Notes: generated by a model not told the origin, from the sequence alone. Positions 21,101 through 30,461 are shown, counted from the stretch's first letter. The stretch is 64,000 nt of DNA from Chitinophaga silvatica (GCF_003419895.1 NZ_QPMM01000002.1:372001-436000), one strand, 5' to 3'. Made by a program: numbers and translations.

Positions 21101-21509
21101 TTGCCTCACTTTTTTCATTTTCAATTCTTCCTTTTACCAATTTAGGACCTTCGGGTTTTGCTACTGGTTCGGTAATGTTATTCTGCGGAGGCCTGGCAGC
21201 TTCTTTTTTCAGGAGAATGTTATTACCTGAAATCTTATAGCTGAATGATCTGCTTACTAAAAGCTGGTTTAGTACAACATTTAATGGCTTCTTAGATAAG
21301 TGTAGTGTAATTTTCTTTTCAAGGGCAATTTCTTTTGAGTTGTAAATGAAACGAAACGGAACCTGTGATTCGATTTGTTTTAAAGCGTCTTTTAGATTTG
21401 CATTGTCGACATGCAGACTAATATCCGGGTTGCTGCTTTGTGCGTTGGTGGACAGTGTTGAAAATATAAGCAGTATCGGGATAAAAAGGCAGATGAACAA
21501 TTGTTTCAT
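18162..21509 (-). CDS. SusC/RagA TonB-dependent transporter with STN signalling domain
   Basis: The protein is 1115 residues from the ATG at 21507-21509, chosen because a signal peptide (MKQLFICLFIPILLIFSTLS) begins there. An STN (secretin/TonB N-terminal) domain (about 27-100, ISLHVDNANLKDALKQIE) is the part that talks to a FecR anti-sigma factor. A carboxypeptidase-regulatory-like domain (about 125-200, KGRIENEKSEAMPGV), the plug (about 208-325) and the beta-barrel follow. The STN domain with the adjacent fecR and ECF sigma genes marks a cell-surface signalling system: ligand binding outside leads to sigma release inside. Its SusD partner follows after 5 bp. Confidence 0.95.
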   Translation of the reverse strand: MKQLFICLFIPILLIFSTLSTNAQSSNPDISLHVDNANLKDALKQIESQVPFRFIYNSKEIALEKKITLHLSKKPLNVVLNQLLVSRSFSYKISGNNILLKKEAARPPQNNITEPVAKPEGPKLVKGRIENEKSEAMPGVTVRVQGTNMAVLSDETGSFQIKDLNNNSVLIFQYIGYKPKEITVAQQDFINVRMLQEESKLTEVVVTGVVQRSYESFTGAVTSINAQQLRAAGNQNIVASLQLLDPSFQVFQNNLSGSDPNKLPDIQLRGSSNLPNLKGQYLSNPNQPLFILDGFEVPLQKIMDLDMNRVEKITILKDATGTALYGSRGANGVVVVYTKQPVPGKLQVSYTGDFTASTPDLRDYHLLNGAQKLQAEKAGGLYTSESKDPEFQQWLNEEYNRHAKEIAQGVNTDWLTQPLRNSFGQRHFIYIDGGDSYFRYGVDLSVNQSNGVMKGSGNIKYSGGNTLSYRYKSLMIRNYLSVSQSDDSYSPYGDFSDYTVMNPYWRVRDANGKYLKVVDFINHTGIRDTSKIANPMYNGDINTSFKGTTQTVMDNFSLEWSLSRAFKLRSNASLYQNRQEANNFWPADHTMFLNYGENDYFRKGQYKQGHLNMSSYEINSYLDFNKRVDAHMFVATVGFDLSQNTLNNVMVTTEGYPNQDLNTPIFGAKYLQDSRPEGYESLVRRVSVQSNFNYTYNNRYAADLSLSTDGSSQFGTKNKFAPFYSVGAAWNVHNEEWSKKLNISYLKIRTSYGSTGTQNFPSYQAITTYQYFQNVRYLDRIGAYMLGMGNETLKWQQKNTWNIGADVKIFKDYLSFTANYYKERTQNQLIDLTIAPSQGFLSYKENVGEVENQGYEFDVRLMLIKKEKQNIFWSVNGTVFRNKNVLKNISAALKDYNTQQQSKQVSDSSSAPVQLYQEGQSMTAIFAVPSLGIDPANGREVFLKQDGSRTYIWDAADKRIMGDELPKYRGIFGTTLMYKGITASINFEYQLGGQTYNQTLVDRVENADLRYNVDIRVLEERWQKPGDHTFFKNIADKSKTLPTSRFVQNNNQLNCKLISLQYDFLSSRLLKRTALKTLKASFYMIEPFRITSIKQERGLAYPFAQSYSLGIQTSF

Positions 21510-21781
21510 CTGTAGTGATTTTGGTTTAAATGGCAGGGGGAAACTCCTGACCTTAAGGAATAGTTTTCCTTTTCCAATTACATACATAATTCGACTGATT
21601 TAGTTTAGCAACATTTGATACATAATTTTGACTTACAGACTGCGGTACCGGCACATGCGCCGGCACCACAGCGCGTTGGTTTTGGATTTCTATGGCATAG
21701 GAATTCCTTGCAGGCCTATATCCTGCTGTTTTGAAGTTGGCATGATCATGACTTTTTCCGGCTGATAAATTTGATTCTACA

Positions 21782-22732
21782 TTATTGGCATCCTCGTCCC
21801 CACAGTTTTACAATTCTATTTGTCTCATCTATATTGAAATGTATATTATTGACATCACATAGTAATGTGAGTATTTCATTCAACGGTTTATTACTGTTAA
21901 ATGTAGCACTGTAGGTACATGATTTTAATACCTGATCTTTAAATTCGAAGCGAACGTTATACCAACGTTCCAGAACAAGTGCTATAGCTTCTAAAGGTTG
22001 CGTATCAAAACTAAGTTCACCGTCTTTCCAGGAAAAGGCATCGGCATTATTTACTTTACTAAGAATACCTTTCCCATCCTGCAGGTTGTAGGTTAGCCTT
22101 TGACGTGGCTGTATGGTTGCAAGGGTAGAACTGCTATCAGCTACCTGTACTTTTCCTTCTGCTACTGCAACCAATATTTTATTTTCTTTACTATATGATT
22201 TAACGTTAAATGCAGTACCCAGCACCCTTGTATTAATTGAGCGTGTAACAACAATGAAGGGCTCTCCGGCCGAAGACTTTACATCAAAATAAGCTTCCCC
22301 ATCGAGCTCAATTGTTCTTTTCTGATTGAAGCTTTTAGGATATCTGATTGTGGTAGCAGCATTCAGCCAGACAACAGATCCGTCAGGGAGTTGAAGTTGC
22401 CTGATTTTTCCGGTAGGGGTGCTGACGGTCAGATATTCAACCGGCTTCAAAGATAACAGGTAAACTCCTGCACTGATCAATATTAATATACTGGCTGCAG
22501 CAGCTATACGACCAATGGAAAAACGCTTTTTCTTACTGGTTGTAATATGCTTCGTTAAGCCGGCTGCTACTCTCTCTTTTACCTGTTGTAACTCATTTAC
22601 ATCATCACTTACCCATTCCACTGTTTCTGGTTCATTGTTCCTATACCAGTTTAGTAATTGCTCTTCTTCTTCAGGGGTGGCTTTTCCCTGCAGGTATTGA
22701 GATATTAAATATGATAATTCTTCCTGGTTCAT
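21782..22732 (-). CDS. FecR-family anti-sigma factor
   Basis: This 316-residue protein has an N-terminal cytoplasmic sigma-binding part (about 1-70), a single membrane helix (about 74-94, IAAAASILILISAGVYLL), a periplasmic FecR domain (about 105-205, TPTGKIRQLQLPDGSVVWLN) and a C-terminal DUF4974 domain (about 245-312). It holds its ECF sigma factor inactive until the STN domain of the transporter signals. It sits between the sigma gene (65 bp upstream) and susC (start 272 bp downstream), the usual order. Confidence 0.95.
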   Translation of the reverse strand: MNQEELSYLISQYLQGKATPEEEEQLLNWYRNNEPETVEWVSDDVNELQQVKERVAAGLTKHITTSKKKRFSIGRIAAAASILILISAGVYLLSLKPVEYLTVSTPTGKIRQLQLPDGSVVWLNAATTIRYPKSFNQKRTIELDGEAYFDVKSSAGEPFIVVTRSINTRVLGTAFNVKSYSKENKILVAVAEGKVQVADSSSTLATIQPRQRLTYNLQDGKGILSKVNNADAFSWKDGELSFDTQPLEAIALVLERWYNVRFEFKDQVLKSCTYSATFNSNKPLNEILTLLCDVNNIHFNIDETNRIVKLWGRGCQ

Positions 22733-22797
22733 TAGTGATGATGTACTTATATAGTGTTATGAGAAAGGATAATCCCTTAGTGAGATTTAAAAAAAAA

Positions 22798-23397
22798 TTA
22801 CACTTGAAAAGTATAGAGTATTATTAGTATCAGTATCAGGAGTAAAGTTTTAAATTGGCGGAGAGATGATCTTAATATTTTTAAAGCTTTCGTCAGATGA
22901 GCTTCAACAGTTTTAGGAGAAATATTAAGCGTGCTGGCAATCTCATTTACAGGTAATGCTTCTTCCCGGCTATATCTGAATACCAGCTGACATTTTTCGG
23001 GAAGTTTGGATACAACGCCTTTTATATATTCATCCAGGAATCTTGCTTCAATAAGTTCTTCATCGAATTGTACCGATGGTTGGATGTAATTGGCTGCGGC
23101 GAGGGATTTACGGCGTTTATTTTTGAGGAGCTGATTGAAGATCGAGAATTTTACCGCTGTTGCCAGATAGGCACCAATATTTTGGATATCTAATATTTCT
23201 CTTCGATCCCATAATTGCATGAAAACCTCCTGCAATACTTCTTCGGCTGCTGCTTTATCTTTAGTATAGTGATAAGCCATTGCAAGTAGCTTGCTCCAAT
23301 ATCGGTTGTAGATAGTGGTGAATGCTGCTTCATCACCTGTTTGCAACAAGATGCTTAGTTGTTCGTCCGTAAGTTCATTCAAGCGGCCCATAGGCAT
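22798..23397 (-). CDS. ECF RNA polymerase sigma-70 factor (FecI/Bacteroidota type)
   Basis: This 199-residue sigma factor has region 2 at about 25-92 (YNRYWSKLLAMAYHYTKDKAAAEEVLQEVF, with the PDxAEExxQ-like DKAAAEEVLQEVF helix) and region 4 at about 130-180 (LPVNEIASTLNISPKTVEAH). The C-terminus ends in a hydrophobic tail (LLLILILIILYTF) that may touch the membrane. The ATG at 23389-23391 is an alternative start. It is the first gene of the sigma/FecR/SusC/SusD series and likely directs RNA polymerase to that operon. Confidence 0.94.
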   Translation of the reverse strand: MPMGRLNELTDEQLSILLQTGDEAAFTTIYNRYWSKLLAMAYHYTKDKAAAEEVLQEVFMQLWDRREILDIQNIGAYLATAVKFSIFNQLLKNKRRKSLAAANYIQPSVQFDEELIEARFLDEYIKGVVSKLPEKCQLVFRYSREEALPVNEIASTLNISPKTVEAHLTKALKILRSSLRQFKTLLLILILIILYTFQV

Positions 23398-23484
23398 TCG
23401 GTTCCTGCGACGGAAATAGCAATTTAGAATGGTTACGGTTAAATGTACAAAAAGAAATTTTTAAATCAGAGTAGTGATAAGTTC

Positions 23485-24270
23485 TTAGAAATAAATTTCA
23501 CCTCGGAGATAAAGTTTAGCCTGGCCTCCGATTTCTACCCTGTCGCCAAGCAGTTTACAGGTAAGAACTCCTGTTCGTTCCGAAAGCTGAATAGCTGTGA
23601 AGCTTTCTTTATGTAATTGCTTAGCCCAATAAGGTACAAGGCTGGTATGTGCCGATCCGGTAACCGGGTCTTCATCCACTCCTACTGCTGGCCCAAAGAA
23701 CCTTGATACAAAATCTGTATTCGTACCTCTTGCGGTAATGATAACCCCTCTAACCGGTAGTTTTTTAATCTCTTCCAGGCTAGGTTTCATTTTTTTGATA
23801 TCCTCTTCCTTATCGAAAATAAGCATGATATCAGTTTTACCTTTGAAGGCAGCTATTGGCTTCACTTCAAATGCTGCCAGCAATTCCGGAGGCGTAGTTA
23901 TCTCCTCCAGGGTATCTGCCGGAAAGTTTAGCATTATGATCTCTCCATGTTTGGTTACCGGTAATTCTCCGCTTCTGGGAGAATAAAAATTGATCTGGTT
24001 GCTATCGTGCCCTTCCAGGTGGAATAAAACATAAGCTGAGGCAAGGGTAGCATGGCCACAAAGGTCGACTTCCACTTCAGGTGTAAACCATCTGATTTCA
24101 TATCGATTCCCTTTTTTAATATAGAAAGCTGTTTCTGCCAGATTATTCTCTTTTGCAATTTTCTGCATGATATTATCATCCAGCCAATTAGGAAGAGGAC
24201 AAACGGCAGCCGGATTTCCTTTAAATATTTTATCTGCAAAGGCATCTACCTGGTAAATCTTGTAGCTCAT
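23485..24270 (-). CDS. PhzF family isomerase-like protein
   Basis: This 261-residue protein has the two-lobed diaminopimelate-epimerase fold of the PhzF family. The N-terminal block VDAFADKIFKGNPAAVCPL and the NNLAETAFY segment carrying the family's catalytic Glu are present, as are LCGHATLASAYVL and the C-terminal VDEDPVTGSAHTSLVPYW. PhzF itself isomerises DHHA in phenazine synthesis, but most members, including those of bacteria without phenazine genes like this one, have unknown substrates. It stands alone on the minus strand, 87 bp from the sigma gene, divergent from a broken lipoprotein gene. Confidence 0.9.
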   Translation of the reverse strand: MSYKIYQVDAFADKIFKGNPAAVCPLPNWLDDNIMQKIAKENNLAETAFYIKKGNRYEIRWFTPEVEVDLCGHATLASAYVLFHLEGHDSNQINFYSPRSGELPVTKHGEIIMLNFPADTLEEITTPPELLAAFEVKPIAAFKGKTDIMLIFDKEEDIKKMKPSLEEIKKLPVRGVIITARGTNTDFVSRFFGPAVGVDEDPVTGSAHTSLVPYWAKQLHKESFTAIQLSERTGVLTCKLLGDRVEIGGQAKLYLRGEIYF

Positions 24271-24391
24271 GGTTGATGTTTTATTGAGGTATCAACAAAA
24301 TATGAAGGATCAGGTTTATAGATTTTCCACAATTTACAAAAAGTAGGACGTATAGATTAATTATTATATTTTACCTGCATATTTATATCTA

Positions 24392-24955
24392 ATGAAATAT
24401 CCCATACTTACACTTTTAGTATCAATTATTTGGGCCTGTAATGTTAAGAACCCCAATAAAGGGGTTAATTCTACACCAGCAATCCTGGAAGCAGGTGAAA
24501 CTGCCGACTGCGTATTTGATACAAGTAGTTATAAGTTTACATCGGAGAAACTGTATTCCTATAAAAGCGATATTAAGTTCTTTTGGGATAGTACCAATCA
24601 GGAGGCAATAACTGTACTTAATGATACAGATAGTCTAAGTCTGCATATCGGAGGCTGTAACCATTTTGGATATTATGTAACCTTTTCGACAGATTCTTCT
24701 GCTTATTTGAATAATGAATTTTTATTAAGAAAATCGAGTTGATTAGCCGCTACATTTCTGAAGGATGGGTTTGATACTTATTTTAGTAACGGAATTGAAA
24801 AAAGATCCTTTGAAATTGATTCCAGTAAGGTAAATGAAAAATATATTAAGGTAAATACTTCAGACACGAGTATTACAGATCATGTTTATGATTTAATTTC
24901 CATTCAGAAGAGAAATAATCGTACAGTGATTTCCGTGGGAGGGTATGTCAACTAA
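24392..24955 (+). pseudogene. Small lipoprotein gene interrupted by an in-frame TGA
   Basis: An ATG at 24392 opens a lipoprotein signal (MKYPILTLLVSIIWACNVKN, Cys 16). The frame stops at TGA 24740-24742 after 116 residues, then continues without a further stop or frameshift for 70 codons to TAA 24953-24955. The downstream part has normal composition (FLKDGFDTYFSNGIEKRSFE). The whole frame would give a 187-residue protein if TGA were a sense codon, for example TGG Trp. I read it as a recent nonsense mutation or a base-call error; the 116-residue product could still be made. Family unknown. Confidence 0.6.
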
Positions 24956-25043
24956 TTAAAATTTAATAAACGGATGCCTTTAATTTAGGTATACTGATAT
25001 AGAAATTGGCAAAATGAAGTCTGAACTTTTATAATATGATAAG

Positions 25044-25241
25044 TTAATTGACTTTTTTATATTGATAAAAACCCTTAATTTTTTTATTGAGGAAAGTGCC
25101 CTTAGAGCTTGCCGATTTCATTTCAAGATATATTTCTTCAGGAACCTGGATATAATCGTAGATCATTCCTGAAACGAAAACGATTCTCAGGGTATGTGTT
25201 TTAGCCTTATAAACCATATGTGCAACTACAGACGATGGCAT
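25044..25241 (-). CDS. KTSC domain protein
   Basis: This 65-residue protein is almost entirely a KTSC domain: it opens MPSSVVAHMVYKAKTHTLRI and contains FVSGMIYDYIQVPEEIY, SASSKGTFLNKKI and a terminal KGFYQYKKV. The Lys-Thr-Ser-Cys residues that named the family are only partly kept here. KTSC proteins are small and widespread and bind nucleic acid in some lysyl-tRNA synthetase fusions; no function is established for the stand-alone form. It starts 25 bp from the SDR gene stop and may share its transcript. Confidence 0.8.
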   Translation of the reverse strand: MPSSVVAHMVYKAKTHTLRIVFVSGMIYDYIQVPEEIYLEMKSASSKGTFLNKKIKGFYQYKKVN

Positions 25242-25265
25242 AACACAGAGGCAACAATTACTGTG

Positions 25266-26081
25266 CTATTCCCTGAGCTGGGAAATAATTATTTTATCTA
25301 TGGTCTTATCTGTAAATATTTTGCGCATGAATAAAATAGGTTTGGCCATGTAACCAGCGGAATATCTGGTGGCTGGTTTGCGGGCTTCAATTGCCTTAAG
25401 GATGAGGTTAGCAATGATTTCAGGAGCAGAGTTTTTCGTAAGTGTTGCCCTAAAGGCTTTGGCAAATCGTTCTATCAGTAACTGGTAATTACTTTGATTG
25501 GCCGATTTCATCAGGTTATCATAGGTAATAGTTCCCCATTCAGTTTTTATTCCACCAGGTTCTATCACAATTACATCTATGCCAAATGATTTTACTTCAT
25601 TTCTAAGAGAATCACTGAGCCCCTCCAATGCAAATTTGCTGGCATGATACCAGCCTCCTAATGGAGTGGCTATTTTCCCACCAATAGAAGAAATATTGAC
25701 TATTTTCCCCCAGTGTTGCTGTCGCATGTAGGGGATAACTTGCTGAATTAAGCGGGCTGCGCCAAACAAATTAACATCTAACTGGTACTTTGCATCTTCA
25801 ATTGACACATCTTCAATGGCACCATATTCGCCGAAACCGGCATTATTTATAAGAATATCTATTCCTTCCGCTTCCTTTGTTATATGTTCAATGCCGCTTA
25901 ATACTTCTGACTCTTTGGTAACATCCATTTCCAGTGTTTGGATGCCTGCATTGCGGAGGTCCTGCATTTTATCCAATCTGCGGGCAGCTCCGTATACTTT
26001 ATAATCTTTTTGTGCCAGCAACAATGCCGTTGCTTTACCAATTCCTGAAGAGGCTCCTGTAATTAATACTACCTTGTTCAT
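25266..26081 (-). CDS. Short-chain dehydrogenase/reductase
   Basis: The protein is 271 residues from the ATG at 26079-26081, where the Rossmann strand MNKVVLITGASSGIGKA begins; seven extra in-frame codons lie upstream. Motifs: TGASSGIG cofactor loop, LEMDVT (Asp for NAD(P) adenine contact), NNAGFGEYG, and the catalytic Ser (NISSIG) with YHASK (Tyr and Lys). The Arg-Arg after the second strand (AARRLDKM) suggests NADPH preference. Classical SDR oxidoreductase; the substrate cannot be told. Confidence 0.93.
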   Translation of the reverse strand: MNKVVLITGASSGIGKATALLLAQKDYKVYGAARRLDKMQDLRNAGIQTLEMDVTKESEVLSGIEHITKEAEGIDILINNAGFGEYGAIEDVSIEDAKYQLDVNLFGAARLIQQVIPYMRQQHWGKIVNISSIGGKIATPLGGWYHASKFALEGLSDSLRNEVKSFGIDVIVIEPGGIKTEWGTITYDNLMKSANQSNYQLLIERFAKAFRATLTKNSAPEIIANLILKAIEARKPATRYSAGYMAKPILFMRKIFTDKTIDKIIISQLRE

Positions 26082-26166
26082 GAATCTTTTTTGATAAAAC
26101 AACTTGGATTTTCAAATGGTTGATTTAAAGGCGCAAAGCGTTACTCTTTGCGCCTTTATTTGAATG

Positions 26167-27141
26167 TTACTTTTTACCCGTTGTTGGTATCACCTTCTTT
26201 ATGGTACCATCTTTATTATAGTAGAGCTTATCTACACAAATTGAACGTAGCCAGTCGTGATGCGATATTGAACTATTGTGATAGAAAGCATACCACTGCC
26301 CTTTATATTCCACAATACTTCCATGGTTGGTATAGCTATCGGTAGGGTCCATATAAATACCGCGATAGGTCCAGGGGCCTAATGGGCTCTTACTGGTAGC
26401 ATACCTCATCTGATTGTGTTTACCATCTACATCATGATTGTCGGAATACGAGAGGTAGTAAATACCTTTTCTTTTATGTACCCATGTTGCTTCATGAAAA
26501 TCTTCCAGTCCTTCCATTTTCTTCATCTCTCCATCAATTTCAATCATATTATCCTTTAGTTTCCCACCTTTACAGGTACCACCGCCTCCGTAGTAGAAGT
26601 ATGCCTGTCCGTCGTCATCTATAAAAACTGTAGGGTCGATCATCGATTCCAGGCCCTGGATATATCCCTGTACCTGGAAGTCACTGGCTGGTTTCTTACT
26701 GGTAGCAACCCCGATTTTCCAGGTATTGTTCCATTGGTCGCCCGACCCGGTTGGATGCGGGAAATAGAAATAATACGTTCCATTCTTATACACACAATCG
26801 GGAGCCCACATGAATCCACCTTCTTTTCTGCCCCATGGAACCTGGCTCGAACGAAGAATTTCTCCATGATCTTTCCAGTGGATCATATCATCAGTTGAAA
26901 AGACATGATATTGATCCATCAGGTCACATCCTCTTGGGGGGTCTATATCATGTGAAGCATAAACATATAATCTACCATCGGCCCAAACGTGTGCAGAAGG
27001 GTCGGCAGTATACATATGAGTAATAAATGGATTAGACTGGGCTTGGGAAGTAGAGGGAATGCTCATGCCTACGGCCAGCACCAAAGCGGTAGACTGAAGA
27101 AATTTTGCAGTGGAATTAAGCAATTGTTCAGTTGTCATCAT
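26167..27141 (-). CDS. Secreted GH43-family glycoside hydrolase
   Basis: This 324-residue five-bladed-propeller enzyme has a signal peptide (cleavage near TSQAQS, about residue 35). The three GH43 acids are in place: catalytic base Asp47 (YTADPSAHVW), pKa-modulating Asp169 (SMIDPTVFID) and proton donor Glu217 (FHEATWVHKR). GH43 enzymes are beta-xylosidases, alpha-L-arabinofuranosidases or related; this single-domain form resembles the xylosidase/arabinosidase-like group. It lies 96 bp downstream of a ROK repressor-like gene on the same strand, which fits pentose-glycan control. No SusC/SusD pair is adjacent. Confidence 0.9.
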   Translation of the reverse strand: MMTTEQLLNSTAKFLQSTALVLAVGMSIPSTSQAQSNPFITHMYTADPSAHVWADGRLYVYASHDIDPPRGCDLMDQYHVFSTDDMIHWKDHGEILRSSQVPWGRKEGGFMWAPDCVYKNGTYYFYFPHPTGSGDQWNNTWKIGVATSKKPASDFQVQGYIQGLESMIDPTVFIDDDGQAYFYYGGGGTCKGGKLKDNMIEIDGEMKKMEGLEDFHEATWVHKRKGIYYLSYSDNHDVDGKHNQMRYATSKSPLGPWTYRGIYMDPTDSYTNHGSIVEYKGQWYAFYHNSSISHHDWLRSICVDKLYYNKDGTIKKVIPTTGKK

Positions 27142-27237
27142 AATAATTATTAGGGCGTTAAAATTAGAGTTGATGACCTAACAAATGCGCTAATTTTTAG
27201 CAAATACTACTAATTGGGGCTAAAAAAGATAAGGTAT

Positions 27238-28467
27238 TTAGATATTAAATAATTTGTTCCTCGCCAGTATGGAAGCTCCAATAACTCCTGCCTTACTTCC
27301 AAGCTTCGATAAACGGAATTGAGTATCGTTGTTTACTTTGCTTAAGGAATATTTGTTGATAGCACTTTTTAATGGAAGAAAGATACATTCGCCGGTTGTG
27401 GATAATGCACCTCCAAGAATGATCAATTCAGGGTTATAAAGGTTAATCAGGATTGCAATTCCTTTTCCAAGTTTCTCCCCAATTTCCGAAACCAATTCCA
27501 TCGCCAGGGTATCATCGTTATTGGCGGCTTCTAAAATATCAGTTATACTTATCTGTTCCGGGTCTTGTATTTTTGAGGTAATAATAGAAGCGGCACCCGC
27601 CTGGAGCCGTTCTTTAAATTGACGCTCTAATGCGAGCCCGGAGGTTTCTGTTTCCAGGCAACCTTTTTTCCCGCAATGACAAATTATTTCGTTATCAAAA
27701 AAAGGAATATGTCCAAACTCCCCGGCATAACCGGATTTGCCATAGTGCAATTCTCCGTTTATCATTATTCCCAAAGCAATTCCATAATCTGCATTTACAA
27801 AAATTACTTCTTTCTCATCTTTAACAGATCCGCTGCAAAATTCTCCGAATGCCATAGCCCTGGAGTCATTTTCTATATAAGTTTTAATACCTAATCTGTT
27901 TGTGAGAATCTGTGTTAATGGTTCTTCATTAAAATAGAAAAAACTGTAACTATATCCGGTCCGGTAATTTATTCGCCCTGATATATTAACACATACACTA
28001 TAAATCCTCTTTGAAATACCCTTGAAATCTTTTATAAACCGATTGATAATTGCACACATTTCATCGAACGACTGGGAGGTATTGGCTAACTGGTATGGGA
28101 TGCCTTCCTGAAATTTGACCAGGTCTTTCTGGAAATTGAGTAATCCTATATTAATGTGATCATGTTTTACCTCTACTCCAAGAAATAAAAGAGAGTCGGC
28201 AGCCAGGCCATATAAATTTGGCCGGCGTCCTACTGCTGATTCCGTTTTTCCGTAGTCCATTACCAACTCTGAGGTTATAAGCTCTGTAATCAATTCCGTG
28301 ATCTTCGGAGAGCTTACATTCAATATCTTACTTAAATCGGCAATGGTGCTGTTACCATGGTTGGCGAAATAGGAAAGGATATTCTTTTTAAGTTGAAGGT
28401 TTTTATATGCTACGCCGGAAATTTGCTCATTATACAGGTCATTTAAAAACGAATTATTCGTTGCCAT
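27238..28467 (-). CDS. ROK-family transcriptional regulator / sugar kinase-like protein
   Basis: This 409-residue protein has an N-terminal winged helix (about 25-80, TIADLSKILNVSSPKITELI) and a ROK domain (about 90-405). The ROK zinc signature is intact (GYAGEFGHIPF, then CHCGKKGCLET), as is the nucleotide-binding region LIILGGALS. Such NagC/XylR-type members are usually sugar-responsive repressors rather than kinases. It neighbours the GH43 gene and is divergent from a GMC oxidoreductase across a 263-bp gap, so it may control one or both. Confidence 0.9.
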   Translation of the reverse strand: MATNNSFLNDLYNEQISGVAYKNLQLKKNILSYFANHGNSTIADLSKILNVSSPKITELITELITSELVMDYGKTESAVGRRPNLYGLAADSLLFLGVEVKHDHINIGLLNFQKDLVKFQEGIPYQLANTSQSFDEMCAIINRFIKDFKGISKRIYSVCVNISGRINYRTGYSYSFFYFNEEPLTQILTNRLGIKTYIENDSRAMAFGEFCSGSVKDEKEVIFVNADYGIALGIMINGELHYGKSGYAGEFGHIPFFDNEIICHCGKKGCLETETSGLALERQFKERLQAGAASIITSKIQDPEQISITDILEAANNDDTLAMELVSEIGEKLGKGIAILINLYNPELIILGGALSTTGECIFLPLKSAINKYSLSKVNNDTQFRLSKLGSKAGVIGASILARNKLFNI

Positions 28468-28730
28468 CTGCTTGCTGCTACTTTTTGGTTGCTTGTTAGA
28501 ACAAATTAAAATTTTTTAATCAAATACCCATTGTTTTTTACAAACTAATTAATCTGGGGCATGATAATTTTGTAGTTAATAAAAAAAATTTACAACTACC
28601 TTGGTTTTAGTAAAAAAGGTTTTTAATTTAGATTGATCGACTTTAATTCCACCTTATGAAGGCGCAACTGTTACTGGTAGCTTCTATTTATTAGGTATAC
28701 ACGCTATTTTTTATCAAACTCTATATTACT

Positions 28731-30461
28731 ATGTCAGCAGTGGACACATTACAAATCAATAGCAAAGGAACAATGCAAAATACTTTTGATGTTATTGTTA
28801 TTGGTTCTGGAATCAGTGGCGGTTGGGCCGCAAAAGAACTTTGCGAAAAAGGACTGAAAACACTGGTGCTGGAAAGGGGCCGGGATGTTAAGCATCTTAA
28901 AGACTACCCCACTGCTACCAATAATCCATGGGATTTTCCACATCGTGGCCGCCTCCCACTGGAAGTAAGTAAAGAAAACCCCATTGCCGGTAAATGCTAT
29001 GCATTCAATGAAACATCCTCCCACTTTTTTGTAAAAGATAAAGAACATCCATACATCCAGGAGAAACCCTATGATTGGATCAGAGGCTATCAGGTAGGAG
29101 GGAAGTCACTCATTTGGGGCCGCCAAACCCAACGCTGGAGCCAATTTGAATTTGAGTCTCCCGCCCGCGACGGTTATGCGGTTGACTGGCCTATCCGCTA
29201 CTCCGATTTGGCTCCATGGTATAGCCATGTCGAAAAGTTTGTTGGAATTAGTGGCAATAAAGACGGATTAATCAATTTACCGGATGGCGAATTCCTTCCG
29301 CCCTGGGAATTGAATTGTGCAGAAAAACATATCCAGCAAAAGGTAAAAGAACAGTATAAAGACAGACACGTAATTATAGGGCGCTGCGCCCATCTGACCC
29401 AACCTCAGGAAATTCATTTACAACAGGGTCGCGGCCCATGCCAGGCCAGAAGCCTATGCGAACGCGGATGCCCATTTGGCGCATACTTCAGCTCCAATTC
29501 CTCTACTATTCCCTGGGCCGAAAAAACCGGTAACCTGACGCTGAAACCCGATGCTATCGTACATTCTATAATCTACGACGAAGCAAAAGGAAAAGCAACC
29601 GGCGTAAGAGTGATTGATGCACACACAAAAAAGACGACTGAATATTTTGCCCGCGTCATCTTCCTAAATGCTGGTACGCTTAATACCAATCTGATTCTGC
29701 TTAATTCTACTTCCAAACGATTTGCCAATGGACTAGGTAACGAAAATGATCTGTTGGGAAGATATATTGCTTTTCACAATTACAGAGGAAGTATTGGTGC
29801 CCGGATGGAAGGTTTTGAGGATAAATACTACTACGGCCGCCGTCCAACCGCCGCTTTTATTCCTTCTTTCAGAAATGTATTCAAAAGAGATATGGACTTC
29901 CTCGGTGGCTATATGATGTACTATGGTGTTAGCAGAGCCGGCTGGGGAGATGCATTCGGAAAAGATGGTATTGGTGCCGGCTGGAAAGATGGTCTTGGTG
30001 AACCAGGTACATGGTCTGTATACATGGGGATGCAAGGTGAAACTATTCCTAAACACGAAAACCATGTACGCCTGAGCACCGACCAACGCGATGCCTGGGA
30101 TATGCCTTTACTGATCACTTCTATCGGGTATGATGATAATGATGTTATGTCGATGAAAGACTTTCAGACTCAAGGTGTTGAAATGCTTGAAAAAGCCGGA
30201 TGTAAAGACATCGGAACCTGGGATACCAACCAGGCCCCGGGTCTTGATATTCATGAAATGGGAGGGGTGCGCATGGGTAAAGATCCTAAAACTTCCATGC
30301 TCAATAAATGGAACCAACTTCATAACTGCCCCAATGTATTTGTTACAGATGGTGCCTGCATGACTTCTGTTGGTAATCAGAATCCATCACTTACCTACAT
30401 GGCAATCACCGCCAGAGCTGCTAATTATGCAGCTGAAGAAATGAAGAAAGGTAATTTGTAA
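28731..30461 (+). CDS. GMC family FAD-dependent oxidoreductase
   Basis: This 576-residue flavoprotein has the FAD-binding GSGISGGWAAKELCEKG loop (about 25-42) with LERG at the end of the second strand. Cys-rich CERGCPFGAYF lies mid-protein, and the C-terminal GMC_oxred_C segment contains HEMGGVRMG and the closing NPSLTYMAITARAA, whose Asn is one of the active-site pair. There is no secretion signal and no adjacent gluconate-dehydrogenase subunit 3 or cytochrome gene, so electron acceptor and substrate (sugar or alcohol) remain open. Divergent from the ROK regulator. Confidence 0.92.
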   Translation: MSAVDTLQINSKGTMQNTFDVIVIGSGISGGWAAKELCEKGLKTLVLERGRDVKHLKDYPTATNNPWDFPHRGRLPLEVSKENPIAGKCYAFNETSSHFFVKDKEHPYIQEKPYDWIRGYQVGGKSLIWGRQTQRWSQFEFESPARDGYAVDWPIRYSDLAPWYSHVEKFVGISGNKDGLINLPDGEFLPPWELNCAEKHIQQKVKEQYKDRHVIIGRCAHLTQPQEIHLQQGRGPCQARSLCERGCPFGAYFSSNSSTIPWAEKTGNLTLKPDAIVHSIIYDEAKGKATGVRVIDAHTKKTTEYFARVIFLNAGTLNTNLILLNSTSKRFANGLGNENDLLGRYIAFHNYRGSIGARMEGFEDKYYYGRRPTAAFIPSFRNVFKRDMDFLGGYMMYYGVSRAGWGDAFGKDGIGAGWKDGLGEPGTWSVYMGMQGETIPKHENHVRLSTDQRDAWDMPLLITSIGYDDNDVMSMKDFQTQGVEMLEKAGCKDIGTWDTNQAPGLDIHEMGGVRMGKDPKTSMLNKWNQLHNCPNVFVTDGACMTSVGNQNPSLTYMAITARAANYAAEEMKKGNL

